DNA of 64,000 bases, taken from positions 2,418,001 to 2,482,000 of the forward strand of contig NZ_CP096034.1 in the NCBI RefSeq assembly GCF_023115465.1. The letters are read 5' to 3'. Positions 56,176 through 63,927 of the stretch are shown here, piece after piece (the first letter of the stretch is position 1; every line of letters starts with the position of its first letter). Position numbers and translations under genes: made by a program. The notes below the pieces were generated by a model, which saw nothing but the letters and a program-made list of their open reading frames with translations, did no database searches and was not told the DNA's origin. The stretch is from Gottfriedia acidiceleris. Its GTDB lineage: Bacteria > Bacillota > Bacilli > Bacillales > Bacillaceae_G.

Positions 56176-56200
56176 AAAAAGATCGACTAAAATGTCGATC
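56176..56200 (-). terminator. Terminator used as intron insertion site
   Basis: Minus strand GATCGAC and GTCGATC pair over 7 bp around a 6-base loop, followed by TTTTT and then the intron's GTGCG. It belongs to the small membrane gene at 56251-56475. Confidence 0.8.
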
Positions 56201-56250
56201 ATATTATTGAACTAAAACATGAGTTAATTGCATACCTTACTGTTTTATTT

Positions 56251-56475
56251 TTATATTTCCAGTAGTTTACGATTAATATGATTAATAAAAAGTACCACAA
56301 TGATCACGAACATTCCAAAGCCGAAAAAAAACATAAACAATAAAGTTAATAATGAAGCGTTGTTAGAAAAAGGTTCAATGTGCGTACGAACAACGTAATA
56401 ATTTGTAGCAAGTTTACTACTAACAATCATTATTAAAGCTGGTATAAAGTAGTTTAAGAATTTTTATAGTTTCAT
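56251..56475 (-). pseudogene. Two-TM small membrane protein with a stop at codon 4
   Basis: AGGAGG lies seven bases before ATG at 56475, but codon 4 is TAA. The frame then stays open for 70 codons encoding two membrane helices (FLNYFIPALIMIVSSKLA, and LLTLLFMFFFGFGMFVIIVV) and ends at TAA followed by a proper terminator. A single-base nonsense change is the simplest reading; an internal start at a later ATG lacks a ribosome site. Family unknown. Confidence 0.6.
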
Positions 56476-56725
56476 ACATATACCTCCTGATGTTTTAAAA
56501 TACATTATTCCTATTGGATTTATCTTAATTTTTATATTAATAGGATACATTGTTTTTACAAAATTAGACTAAGTCATTATGTCACTAAAGCATGGGTTAG
56601 TTCAGCGTGAAATCAGTACATTTATTCTTACACTAAAAGTTTTTAACTGATGAATCTTTCTATTTCGAATTTTTATCAAAATTATTCAAACAATTAGAAA
56701 TTAGTCACAAAAAATTCACATTATT

Positions 56726-56743
56726 TTGTGAAAAACTTCACAA
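56726..56743. promoter_or_regulatory. Rex (NADH-sensing) operator
   Basis: TTGTGAAAAACTTCACAA is a perfect inverted repeat of the Rex form TTGTGAA-N4-TTCACAA. A further TTCACA at 56715-56720 adds a half site. It overlaps the likely -35 of the plus-strand promoter. Confidence 0.75.
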
Positions 56744-56767
56744 AACAAACTCTTTTCGATATATAAT
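56737..56767 (+). promoter_or_regulatory. Promoter of the 49-residue protein gene
   Basis: TTCACA (56737-56742), a 19-bp spacer and a perfect TATAAT (56762-56767). The long spacer and the overlapping Rex site suggest tight control. Confidence 0.5.
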
Positions 56768-56840
56768 CAATTTGTAATCACTCACATATACACCAAGAAA
56801 AGGGTAAAAAACAGCATTGCTCATACTAGGAGGAATAATG

Positions 56841-56990
56841 ATGCTTACTATTATTTTTACTGAAATCAAAAAAATGTGGTTTGACCTTTCATGTACATAT
56901 GAAAGTTTTGAGGAGATTGATCGCCTTGAATCTAAGCACACTCGAGTACGTTTTGATAAAGATATTTATGAAATCATTCGTGTCCAATAA
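56841..56990 (+). CDS. 49-residue protein under Rex control, unknown family
   Basis: AGGAGG (56828-56833) lies seven bases before the second of two ATGs. The product begins MLTIIFTEIKKMWFDLSCTY and ends KDIYEIIRVQ; it is soluble, mixed-charge, and has no recognised domain. A second short ORF with its own AGGAG follows 33 bp on, and then a terminator, so the two form a small operon. Rex regulation points to low-oxygen or high-NADH expression. Confidence 0.65.
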   Translation: MLTIIFTEIKKMWFDLSCTYESFEEIDRLESKHTRVRFDKDIYEIIRVQ

Positions 56991-57023
56991 TACCCGATGA
57001 AAATTTATATTAGGAGTGCAACT

Positions 57024-57106
57024 ATGAATGATTTAAAAATATAATTATTCGTTTAGAAAGAAATAATCATGAGCATTATGAAAATTACAAATCTAATTAT
57101 ATATAA
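57024..57106 (+). pseudogene. Short second ORF of the Rex unit, probably frameshifted
   Basis: TAGGAGTGCAACT precedes ATG at 57024, but the frame closes after MNDLKI. With a one-base shift it continues IIRLERNNHEHYENYKSNYI to a stop just before the terminator. Either a frameshifted mini-gene or a six-codon peptide. Confidence 0.35.
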
Positions 57107-57114
57107 ACTTCAAA

Positions 57115-57142
57115 AGTCTAGCCCAAACGGTTAGGCTTTTTT
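57115..57142 (+). terminator. Terminator of the Rex-controlled small operon
   Basis: AGTCTAGCC pairs with GGTTAGGCT (two G-U pairs) around a 5-base loop and is followed by TTTTT. Confidence 0.75.
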
Positions 57143-57199
57143 CTACTTGTTCAACTAAAGCATATGTTAGTTACATAACTATTCTATAAAAAAGTGAAA

Positions 57200-57229
57200 T
57201 AAAAAAACCTTGAAATTGATATTATCCCC
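57200..57229. repeat. Left half of a split hairpin flanking the IS3 element
   Basis: TAAAAAAACCTTG (57200-57212) and the following bases to CCCC match the reverse complement of 58506-58535. Together the two halves would form a long terminator-like stem for the minus-strand ybjQ gene, with the IS at its tip. Alternatively they are the outer part of long terminal inverted repeats. Confidence 0.55.
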
Positions 57230-57300
57230 TTTAGGTAGACATTCGAAAAAAGCTTCATGTTAACATGGAGATATGAATGTGACTTGGAGGGGATTTTTCT

Positions 57301-57612
57301 ATGGCAAAAAAAGGGCAACAGTTTCAAAGTTATTCAGAAGAATTTAAATTAAAAGCAGTGATGAAGTATGTGAATGGTAACCAAAGTTATCGAGTGTTAG
57401 CGGAGGAACTAGGAATTCGACATTGCACCCAACTTAAAGTTTGGGTTAAAAAGTGGAAAAGTGGCGAACCATTTGATGTTCGAGGTGGCGTTATAAATCC
57501 ATTTAAAGGTAGACCACGAACAAAATTTAAATCGGTAGAAGAAGAAAGAGACTACTTAAAAGCGCAGGTAGATTACTTAAAAAAGCAGTATCCAAATCTG
57601 ATAAAGGAGTAG
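57301..57612 (+). CDS. IS3-family transposase OrfA
   Basis: A 103-residue HTH protein (FQSYSEEFKLKAVMKYVNGN, then SYRVLAEELG) ends in a leucine-rich coiled coil (ERDYLKAQVDYLKKQ). The A_AAA_AAG slippery heptamer at 57579-57585 lies near its end, so a -1 shift should give the OrfAB transposase. TTGGAGGGG precedes the ATG. Confidence 0.92.
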   Translation: MAKKGQQFQSYSEEFKLKAVMKYVNGNQSYRVLAEELGIRHCTQLKVWVKKWKSGEPFDVRGGVINPFKGRPRTKFKSVEEERDYLKAQVDYLKKQYPNLIKE

Positions 57613-57698
57613 ATGATATCCCTCAAAAAATAAAGTATGAAATAATTGAAGAACTAAAAGATTCCCATCCAATTACTTGGTTATTAGAAATCTCGTAT

Positions 57699-58481
57699 GT
57701 GAAGCCTGCGAGCTATTATAAATGGAGACGCACAAAAATAAATAGTGAGATCAAAGTTGAAGAGGAACAGGATATACGAGAACACATGATAAGTGTTCAT
57801 CTACTTAATCCAGAGTTTGGATACCCACGGATGACTGACAGTTTAAAAGAAAATGGCTACAAGATTAATCATAAAAAAGTGTATCGCCTAATGAAGGAAA
57901 TGAGGATTCAATCGATCATTCGAAAGAAAAGAAAACGACATGGAAAGACTCCTTCAATTATCTATCCTAATCGACTTCAGAGAAAATTTAGGGCAACAGG
58001 ACCTAATCAAAAAATGGTTACGGATATTACTTATGTTTCGGATGGTAAACAATTTTATTATTTATCGGTCATTCAAGATCTATTTAATAATGAAATAGTA
58101 GGTTGGCAGCTATCAAAACGTAATGACCTTGAACTTGTTTTGAAAACAGTTACGCAATGGGTAAGAAAAAAAGACGTAGCTGAAGCCGTTCTCCATTCAG
58201 ATCAAGGCTTTCAGTATACGTCTAAGGCATACAATAAACGATTAGAGGATTATGGCATAAAAGGCAGCCACTCTCGCAAAGGAAACTGCCTAGATAACGC
58301 CTGCATTGAATCCTTCTTTTCGCATCTCAAAACAGAGAAATTGTATATAAAACAGTGTAAATCAGAAGATGAAATTAGACAAGCGATCGAGGACTATATT
58401 TACCACTATAATTACAAACGTTTTCAAAAAAAATTAAAAAAACGCGCGCCAGTTGAATACCGACACGCATTGGCAGCATAG
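57699..58481 (+). CDS. IS3-family transposase OrfB (DDE integrase core)
   Basis: The DDE triad is intact: VTDITYVSDGKQFYYLS (first Asp), VLHSDQGFQYTS (second Asp) and NCLDNACIESFFSHLKTEK (Glu). The -1 frame is open upstream to the slippery heptamer at 57579 and reads KSDKGVDDIPQKIKYEIIEE, so the functional protein is probably the OrfAB fusion rather than the GTG start given here. It is likely active. Confidence 0.92.
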   Translation: MKPASYYKWRRTKINSEIKVEEEQDIREHMISVHLLNPEFGYPRMTDSLKENGYKINHKKVYRLMKEMRIQSIIRKKRKRHGKTPSIIYPNRLQRKFRATGPNQKMVTDITYVSDGKQFYYLSVIQDLFNNEIVGWQLSKRNDLELVLKTVTQWVRKKDVAEAVLHSDQGFQYTSKAYNKRLEDYGIKGSHSRKGNCLDNACIESFFSHLKTEKLYIKQCKSEDEIRQAIEDYIYHYNYKRFQKKLKKRAPVEYRHALAA

Positions 58482-58505
58482 CTTTTTTTATCTGTCTACT
58501 TGACA

Positions 58506-58535
58506 GGGGTAAGACCAAATGACAAGGTTTTTTTA
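58506..58535. repeat. Right half of the split hairpin flanking the IS3 element
   Basis: GGGG to CAAGGTTTTTTTA mirrors 57200-57229. It begins two bases after the ybjQ stop codon (minus strand), the position expected for the ybjQ terminator. Confidence 0.55.
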
Positions 58536-58536
58536 A

Positions 58537-58857
58537 TCATATTTTCTCGACTAAAACTGCAGTTCCATAAGCGACAATTTCACTCATGTTTTGCCCTATT
58601 TCACCTGAATCAAAGCGCATCATGATAATTGCATTTGCATCCATTTCGCTAGCATTTTTAGTCATTCGATCCATTGCTTCTTTTCTCGCATCCTCAAGCA
58701 TGGCAGTATATTGTTTGATTTCACCACCTACAAGACTTTTTAGACCAGCTAAAATATCGCCACCTAGTCCTCTACTACGAACAATTACTCCAAATACAGG
58801 TCCTTTTACTTCAACTAGTTTATACCCTTCAATGTTTTCAGTTGTAACTACGATCAT
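58537..58857 (-). CDS. YbjQ/UPF0145 heavy-metal-binding-domain protein
   Basis: A 106-residue YbjQ protein: [40 protein letters not shown], then [11 protein letters not shown] and the [15 protein letters not shown] tail. The family forms beta-rich oligomers (pentamer rings in solved members); the function is unsettled. ATG at 58857 is preferred because TGAGGTG lies before it; the GTG at 58866 is inside that site. Tails of the same protein occur at 23261 and 46060. Confidence 0.9.
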   Translation of the reverse strand: MIVVTTENIEGYKLVEVKGPVFGVIVRSRGLGGDILAGLKSLVGGEIKQYTAMLEDARKEAMDRMTKNASEMDANAIIMMRFDSGEIGQNMSEIVAYGTAVLVEKI

Positions 58858-59259
58858 ATTGTTCACCTCAAAATTTTTATTCTTTACACAAATCTATTTA
58901 TCCTATTTTGTGTATGTATTTCAATTCCATTTTTAAACTTCATTAGTTAAAAATGGCAAATTTGAATCGTATAATGTATTAATTCTATGTAATAAGTTTA
59001 ATCCCTTTTTACTTAATATTGTAAGACTGATTTTTATACTTCAATTGATGCCTTCTCTTTTACATCAATAAACTTAGTGTTAAACTGCTTAAACTAATCT
59101 TTTTCATATTGATATAATTTCATATTTGATCAATTTATAATCATCGAAATTGCAATTTTATTTCATCATAATATTATCCTCATTTAATTACCAACAATTA
59201 GCAAATTAGACTATAATAATGTTATATTATCATATTTTAAAGTTAGTTAAGGAGAATTT
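58858..59259. other. A+T-rich divergent intergenic region
   Basis: It holds the upstream DNA of ybjQ (minus) and of the deacetylase gene (plus). No clear promoter pair, repeat or small ORF stands out. Confidence 0.4.
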
Positions 59260-59961
59260 ATGCTTACAATGTTCATCATAATTGGGGGGTTACTTTTACT
59301 ATTATTTATTCTTTATGGACCAATCCCGAGTTTACTAACACGTTTATTTAAATTTTTTTCAATACATCATGTTTCAAATAAAAGTCAAAAACGAATTGCT
59401 TTAACTTTTGATGATGGTCCACATCCAGTTTATACGAATTTACTTTTAGATTTACTCCAAAGTCATTCAATTAAAGCAACTTTTTTTGTTTTAGGTTCAG
59501 CAGCAGAAAAGTATCCTACGATCATTAAAAGAATACATGAAGATGGTCATTTAATCGGAATACACAATTATAAACATATATGTAATTGGTTTCTCAGTCC
59601 AAACCAGTTAAAAAATCAAATAGAAAAGACTGCAATTGTTATTAAGAAAATAACGAACAGTGATCCGCTTTTTTATCGACCACCTTGGGGGTTAGTTTCA
59701 CTGCCTCTACTATTTCAGAAAAAGCTTAAAATTATTTTATGGTCTGTAATGGCAAATGATTGGAGTAGTAAAAAAGGAAGTGAAGGTATTTATCATCTGT
59801 TGTTAAATCAAATGAAACCAGGAGCAATTATTTTATTACATGATAATGGAGATACATTTGGTGCAGATGAGGATGCTCCTATTCATACAATAAAAGCATT
59901 AGAGAGATTTATTGAACATTGTTTACAAAATCAATATCAATTTGTTAGGATAGATGATTAA
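59260..59961 (+). CDS. Polysaccharide deacetylase family protein (CE4/NodB)
   Basis: One N-terminal membrane helix (about residues 2-22) anchors the NodB domain outside the cell. The CE4 motifs are in order: TFDDGPHP (catalytic Asp and metal Asp), GIHNYKH (the two metal His), FYRPPWG, and ILLHD with the C-terminal His. The likely substrate is peptidoglycan or a surface N-acetylated glycan. TAAGGAG precedes the ATG. A terminator follows, shared with the converging glycosyltransferase gene. Confidence 0.93.
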   Translation: MLTMFIIIGGLLLLLFILYGPIPSLLTRLFKFFSIHHVSNKSQKRIALTFDDGPHPVYTNLLLDLLQSHSIKATFFVLGSAAEKYPTIIKRIHEDGHLIGIHNYKHICNWFLSPNQLKNQIEKTAIVIKKITNSDPLFYRPPWGLVSLPLLFQKKLKIILWSVMANDWSSKKGSEGIYHLLLNQMKPGAIILLHDNGDTFGADEDAPIHTIKALERFIEHCLQNQYQFVRIDD

Positions 59962-59973
59962 TTCATTCAAACC

Positions 59974-60006
59974 AAACACCACAAGGATACTTACCTTGTG
60001 GTGTTT
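59974..60006. terminator. Bidirectional terminator (deacetylase / glycosyltransferase)
   Basis: AAACACCACAAGG and CCTTGTGGTGTTT pair perfectly over 13 bp around a 7-base loop, with T-runs outward on the plus strand and A/T-rich flank on the other. Confidence 0.93.
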
Positions 60007-60040
60007 TTACGTACTCATAAAGTTTTTAGTCATAAATCTT

Positions 60041-61144
60041 CTAAGAAATTGAACTATAAATATCATTGACAATTAATTGTGAACTAAACCCTTTATTTAA
60101 TGCAGATAGAGATGATTTCATTTGTTCTAAATGATTTGATTTGAAAAGAATTCGATTAATATAAAAAATTAATTCATTTAACGACTTTACTGTAACTGAC
60201 GCACCAGCATTTTCAAAAATTCGGGAATTTTCTTTTTCTTGACCTGGCGTTGGTTTATATAAGATTGTCGGTAAATTACAAGCAATACATTCTGATAATG
60301 TAATACCACCAGGCTTCGTAATCAAGAGATCAGATTTTTTATATAAATTACGTATATTATTTACGTAACCAAATACTTGTAGTCGGTCTTTGTATTCTTC
60401 ATTTAACTTACTTAATTTATTATAAAGTATGTGATTATAGCCACAAACAACTGCTACATTAAGTTTTGTTTCAACAAGTAACTGCTTGGCCATTTTTTCA
60501 ACGTCCTTTAATAATCCAACTGCCCCAGCAACTATTAAAATTTGATCGTTTGATTTCGATAAACTTGTACCTTCATTTAAAAAATCTATTTCTTTGAATT
60601 CTTGGCGAAGAGGTATACCAGATACAAATATTTTCGATAAAGAAACACCTAATTTCACCATCTGATGTATTAATCCTTCCGTCGCTATATAGTAGCGATC
60701 GATTTCATTATGAATCCATGAACGGTGAATATAATAGTCGGTAACAACTGTATATAATTTACAAGGATGTGATGAATATTTTTTCCATTTTGCTACAGAT
60801 CCAACTGGAAATGTAGTAATGATAATATCTGGCTTCTCTTTTTGAAGAATACTTTTTATATTCTTTCCGCATAATTCTAAAAGCCTGTCAAAAATGACTG
60901 TACTAACTAATTTCTCAGTCCCATAGAAGAACCATTTATAAATTGTTTGGGCATGTTGGAATAATTGCAAATGAATATTTTTTGCAAATACATTTATTGT
61001 TGGATATGCTTCTTCGTATATGTCAATAATGGTTACATCGTTAAAGTTAATATGTTCAAACTCACTTTTTAACGCTTTAGATACTTCTTTATGCCCATTT
61101 CCAAAACTCGATGTAACGACAAGTATTTTAGGCTGCAATACCAT
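60041..61144 (-). CDS. UgtP/MGDG-synthase-like glycosyltransferase (GT28)
   Basis: The N-terminal half carries LVVTSSFGNGHKEVSKAL, the MGDG_synth signature. The C-terminal half has the nucleotide-sugar site of GT28 (LLITKPGGITLSECIACNLP, then LYKPTPGQEKENSRIFENAG). Relatives glycosylate diacylglycerol for glycolipid and lipoteichoic-acid anchors, at the inner face of the membrane. B. subtilis UgtP is only a distant relative, so the acceptor is uncertain. ATG at 61144 follows AAAGAGG; the longer ORF start at 61171 is TTG without a site. Confidence 0.88.
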   Translation of the reverse strand: MVLQPKILVVTSSFGNGHKEVSKALKSEFEHINFNDVTIIDIYEEAYPTINVFAKNIHLQLFQHAQTIYKWFFYGTEKLVSTVIFDRLLELCGKNIKSILQKEKPDIIITTFPVGSVAKWKKYSSHPCKLYTVVTDYYIHRSWIHNEIDRYYIATEGLIHQMVKLGVSLSKIFVSGIPLRQEFKEIDFLNEGTSLSKSNDQILIVAGAVGLLKDVEKMAKQLLVETKLNVAVVCGYNHILYNKLSKLNEEYKDRLQVFGYVNNIRNLYKKSDLLITKPGGITLSECIACNLPTILYKPTPGQEKENSRIFENAGASVTVKSLNELIFYINRILFKSNHLEQMKSSLSALNKGFSSQLIVNDIYSSIS

Positions 61145-61176
61145 ACTAATCAACCTCTTTTGAATAGACAAATTAA

Positions 61177-61749
61177 TTAAACGAATGTATGAATCAACAT
61201 TGAGATTACAACTGCAAATGAAAGATAGTAATGCCAGTTTTTATCTTTTCGTTTATATCTTAAAAAACCGAATATTCCTAATGGAACTAGTAGCAAATAA
61301 GTTATTACACCTGAAATATAAACTGCATTTGTTTTCCATTCAAAAAAAGTCATAATCACAGAGTGTACTGTAATTAAAGCAAAAGTAATTAACGAGATTG
61401 GGACATGTATTAACTTACACCATTTCAATAATTTACCTAAGTATTTCTTAAATTGCTTTTTATCATTTAATTTTTTATATCTAATTAAAAAATAAAGTGG
61501 AAAGAGAATAAATGCTGCAAATACACCTATTCTTCCAAGGGATCCTTTATCTTTCGCATACATTTTTAAAGGATTCGTTTTATGAAAACCATTTTGGATT
61601 CCATTTTGAATATGATCTCCCATATTCGTTAATAATTCAGTTCGATGCGATACTTTCCACGCTGCAATGATGAAAATTATGATTGAAATTACTAATGCTA
61701 TATAAATTAATTTTCTCTCAGATTTATTTTTTATCCAATTACGAATCAT
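61177..61749 (-). CDS. Four-TM membrane protein, possible b-type haem protein
   Basis: Four hydrophobic segments are visible (about 14-32, 72-90, 112-132 and 143-160, with a last one near the C-terminus). Conserved-looking His residues sit in them (KLIHVPISLITFALITVHSV, and HYYLSFAVVISMLIHTF), a spacing seen in cytochrome-b561 or ferric-reductase-like proteins. The haem role is inference. It lies 30 bp before the glycosyltransferase gene and may be co-transcribed. Confidence 0.7.
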   Translation of the reverse strand: MIRNWIKNKSERKLIYIALVISIIIFIIAAWKVSHRTELLTNMGDHIQNGIQNGFHKTNPLKMYAKDKGSLGRIGVFAAFILFPLYFLIRYKKLNDKKQFKKYLGKLLKWCKLIHVPISLITFALITVHSVIMTFFEWKTNAVYISGVITYLLLVPLGIFGFLRYKRKDKNWHYYLSFAVVISMLIHTFV

Positions 61750-61902
61750 TTTGATCTGTTCCTTTCAAATTTCGAGTAAAAATATTAGAAAAACTATTGT
61801 CCATTTTCGCCTCCCTTTATATACAACAAATGTACAAAATAAAAGTGAAAATTTGATGAAAATAGTATTATGTTTTACTAAAATTGATTAATTTGGTTTC
61901 AT

Positions 61903-62535
61903 TTATTTTTGCTTAATAAATTTTCTAATTACATCGATTAATATTGGAATAATTGAAACGAAAATGATCCCTATTGTTAATAGCCCAAAATGATTTTTAA
62001 CAAAAGGAATATTACCAAAAAAGTATCCAATCGGCACAATTAGTCCAACCCAAAGTGTCGCCCCTAAAATGTTATATGGAATAAATTTTGAATAGTTCAT
62101 TTCACCAATCCCTGCTACAAATGGTGCAAATGTTCTAACAACCGGAATAAACCTTGCTAATACAATAAATTTTGGACCTTTTTGTTTGAAAAAGTGTTCA
62201 GTTTCAGCAATGTATTTTGCATTTATTTTTTTACTCCTACTTAATTTACTTCCGAATTTCTTACCTATAAAATAATTTAAAGAATCACCTAAACTAGCTG
62301 CGATTATGAAAAGGATTAATAATCCAAAAAAGTTTAATAAATGTAAGGAAGCAAGTGCACCTGCTGTAAAAATTAATGAATCTCCTGGTAAAAATGGAGT
62401 CACAACAAGTCCTGTTTCCAATAAAATAATGAAAAATAAGATGAAATAAGTTATCGCCCCATAGTTGTGCACAAAAGTTAATAAATGTTGATCTAAATGC
62501 ATAATGAGATCAATTAAATTTTTAATAATCTCCAT
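61903..62535 (-). CDS. DedA family membrane protein
   Basis: The DedA pattern is clear: ILLETGLVVTPFLPGDSLIF, GDSLNYFIGKKFG, then RFIPVVRTFAPFVAGIGEM, which carries the conserved Arg/Pro loops. At 210 residues with re-entrant and membrane helices it is full length. DedA proteins are thought to flip lipids such as undecaprenyl phosphate or phosphatidylethanolamine and to support envelope integrity. It lies 28 bp after the histidine kinase gene on the same strand, so it is probably part of that operon. Confidence 0.93.
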   Translation of the reverse strand: MEIIKNLIDLIMHLDQHLLTFVHNYGAITYFILFFIILLETGLVVTPFLPGDSLIFTAGALASLHLLNFFGLLILFIIAASLGDSLNYFIGKKFGSKLSRSKKINAKYIAETEHFFKQKGPKFIVLARFIPVVRTFAPFVAGIGEMNYSKFIPYNILGATLWVGLIVPIGYFFGNIPFVKNHFGLLTIGIIFVSIIPILIDVIRKFIKQK

Positions 62536-62562
62536 ATAATTCTAACTCTCCCAAAATTCTCT

Positions 62563-63927
62563 CTATATGTTTGTCTTAATTTGAAACAAATTCGAAATCG
62601 GAATTTTAATTTTAAAACTGCTACCCTTACCGACTTCGCTATTAACAATAATTTCTCCATTTAAAGACTCTATAATCGATTTTGCGATCGATAACCCGAG
62701 TCCCGTATTACCTTCATCTCTTGACCTATGCTCTTCGATTCGATAAAACCGATTAAATATTTTCTCTTGTAGCTCTTTTGCAATTCCAATACCTTTATCA
62801 TTTATTTCATAATAGAAATAGTTTGCCTTTTTTTCTGATCTTACGTAGTAATTTAACGAAATGGAACAGTTCTCATTTGAGTATTTAATGGCATTATCAA
62901 CAAAAATATTAATCAATTGTTTTAGACTTTCTTGATTTGTTTTAACTATAAATTTTTCTTCATTCAATAACTGTATTATTTGTTTTTTTTCTGAAGCTTT
63001 ATATTGCCATGCTTTTTGAATTTGTTCCGAAAAGACATCGATTCTAAATTCTTCAATATTAACTTTGGCGATTTGTTTATGGTCGAGTCTTGCTAGAAAC
63101 AGTAATTGATGAACAAGATTACGTGTATCACTTAATTCCTTTTTTAAATCAGATAAGGTTTCTTTACCGAAATCAGATAGACGATCTTGTTCAACGCTTA
63201 ATACATCAATACCAGCTTGTAGTACAGATAATGGTGTTCTTAGTTCGTGTGAAGCATTTTCCACAAATTCTTGTTGTTCTTTATAAGATGCAATTATTGG
63301 TTCCATTGCCTGATTAGTAATTTTCTTGCCGAAGTAGTATGCCATAAAACAAAAGATTATGGAGAGTAAAAATGAGATACTGATAAATTGCTTTATTAGA
63401 TAAATAACTGATGATAAATCTTTCCCACTATAGATTGTACCGAGGTAATGATTTGATGAATCATACACCTCTTCTGCTGCAATCATTAAATTAAGTTCTT
63501 CTTTATCATGAGGAGCAATTCGTTTAATCACAACTTTATTTTGATTAGGATTAATCTGTTTTAATACTTTTTCTATATCCTTTGTATACCCGGGTGATGT
63601 TTCATCATAGATTTCAAATCCGTTATTTTTATTTAAAAAATAATTAAAATAAACATTTTTACGTTTATGTTTCCTTGGAGTATTGTCAACATTTGGACCT
63701 AGAGATGCAGCATTCATTTTTACTTCTTTTATTTCTTCTTTTAGTACTGTAATTAGATCACTTTTTTGGTCTAAGTAAATGTAAAACGACAATACCATTC
63801 CTACTGAAATATTAAATAATATAATGAAAATCATTAAAATTCTAAGATTAAAAAATGTTAATCGTTTGCTAATTTGTTGAAATAATGAAATCTCATTTTT
63901 CGATTGTATATCCAACACCTCTAACAC
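62563..63927 (-). CDS. Sensor histidine kinase of a two-component system
   Basis: Two membrane helices (about 28-52 and 175-200) flank an extracellular sensor region of about 120 residues. The HisKA box is FVENASHELRTPLSVLQAG (phospho-His), followed by the N box (VDNAIKYSNEN), G1 (DKGIGIAKEL) and G2 (GNTGLGLSIAKSII). There is no obvious PAS domain. The start is uncertain: the GTG at 63927 overlaps the response-regulator gene by 35 bp. A role in envelope stress is suggested by the DedA gene behind it. Confidence 0.92.
   Translation of the reverse strand: MLEVLDIQSKNEISLFQQISKRLTFFNLRILMIFIILFNISVGMVLSFYIYLDQKSDLITVLKEEIKEVKMNAASLGPNVDNTPRKHKRKNVYFNYFLNKNNGFEIYDETSPGYTKDIEKVLKQINPNQNKVVIKRIAPHDKEELNLMIAAEEVYDSSNHYLGTIYSGKDLSSVIYLIKQFISISFLLSIIFCFMAYYFGKKITNQAMEPIIASYKEQQEFVENASHELRTPLSVLQAGIDVLSVEQDRLSDFGKETLSDLKKELSDTRNLVHQLLFLARLDHKQIAKVNIEEFRIDVFSEQIQKAWQYKASEKKQIIQLLNEEKFIVKTNQESLKQLINIFVDNAIKYSNENCSISLNYYVRSEKKANYFYYEINDKGIGIAKELQEKIFNRFYRIEEHRSRDEGNTGLGLSIAKSIIESLNGEIIVNSEVGKGSSFKIKIPISNLFQIKTNI

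Larger units (their letters stand above)
57226..58509 (+). mobile_element. Intact IS3-family (IS150-like) insertion sequence
   Basis: The ends CCCCTTTAGGTAGACA (left) and CCCCTGTCAAGTAGACA (right, reverse strand) are imperfect inverted repeats. Inside are orfA and orfB in the usual -1 arrangement with an unbroken DDE triad. A small palindrome CATGTTAACATG stands before orfA. No clear target duplication was found, so the exact ends are uncertain. A decayed relative lies at 45545-46021. Confidence 0.88.

Noticed and set aside
56738-56941. 67-codon minus-strand ORF
   Set aside because: It is the antisense shadow of the Rex-controlled promoter and 49-residue gene, which have clear signals on the plus strand.
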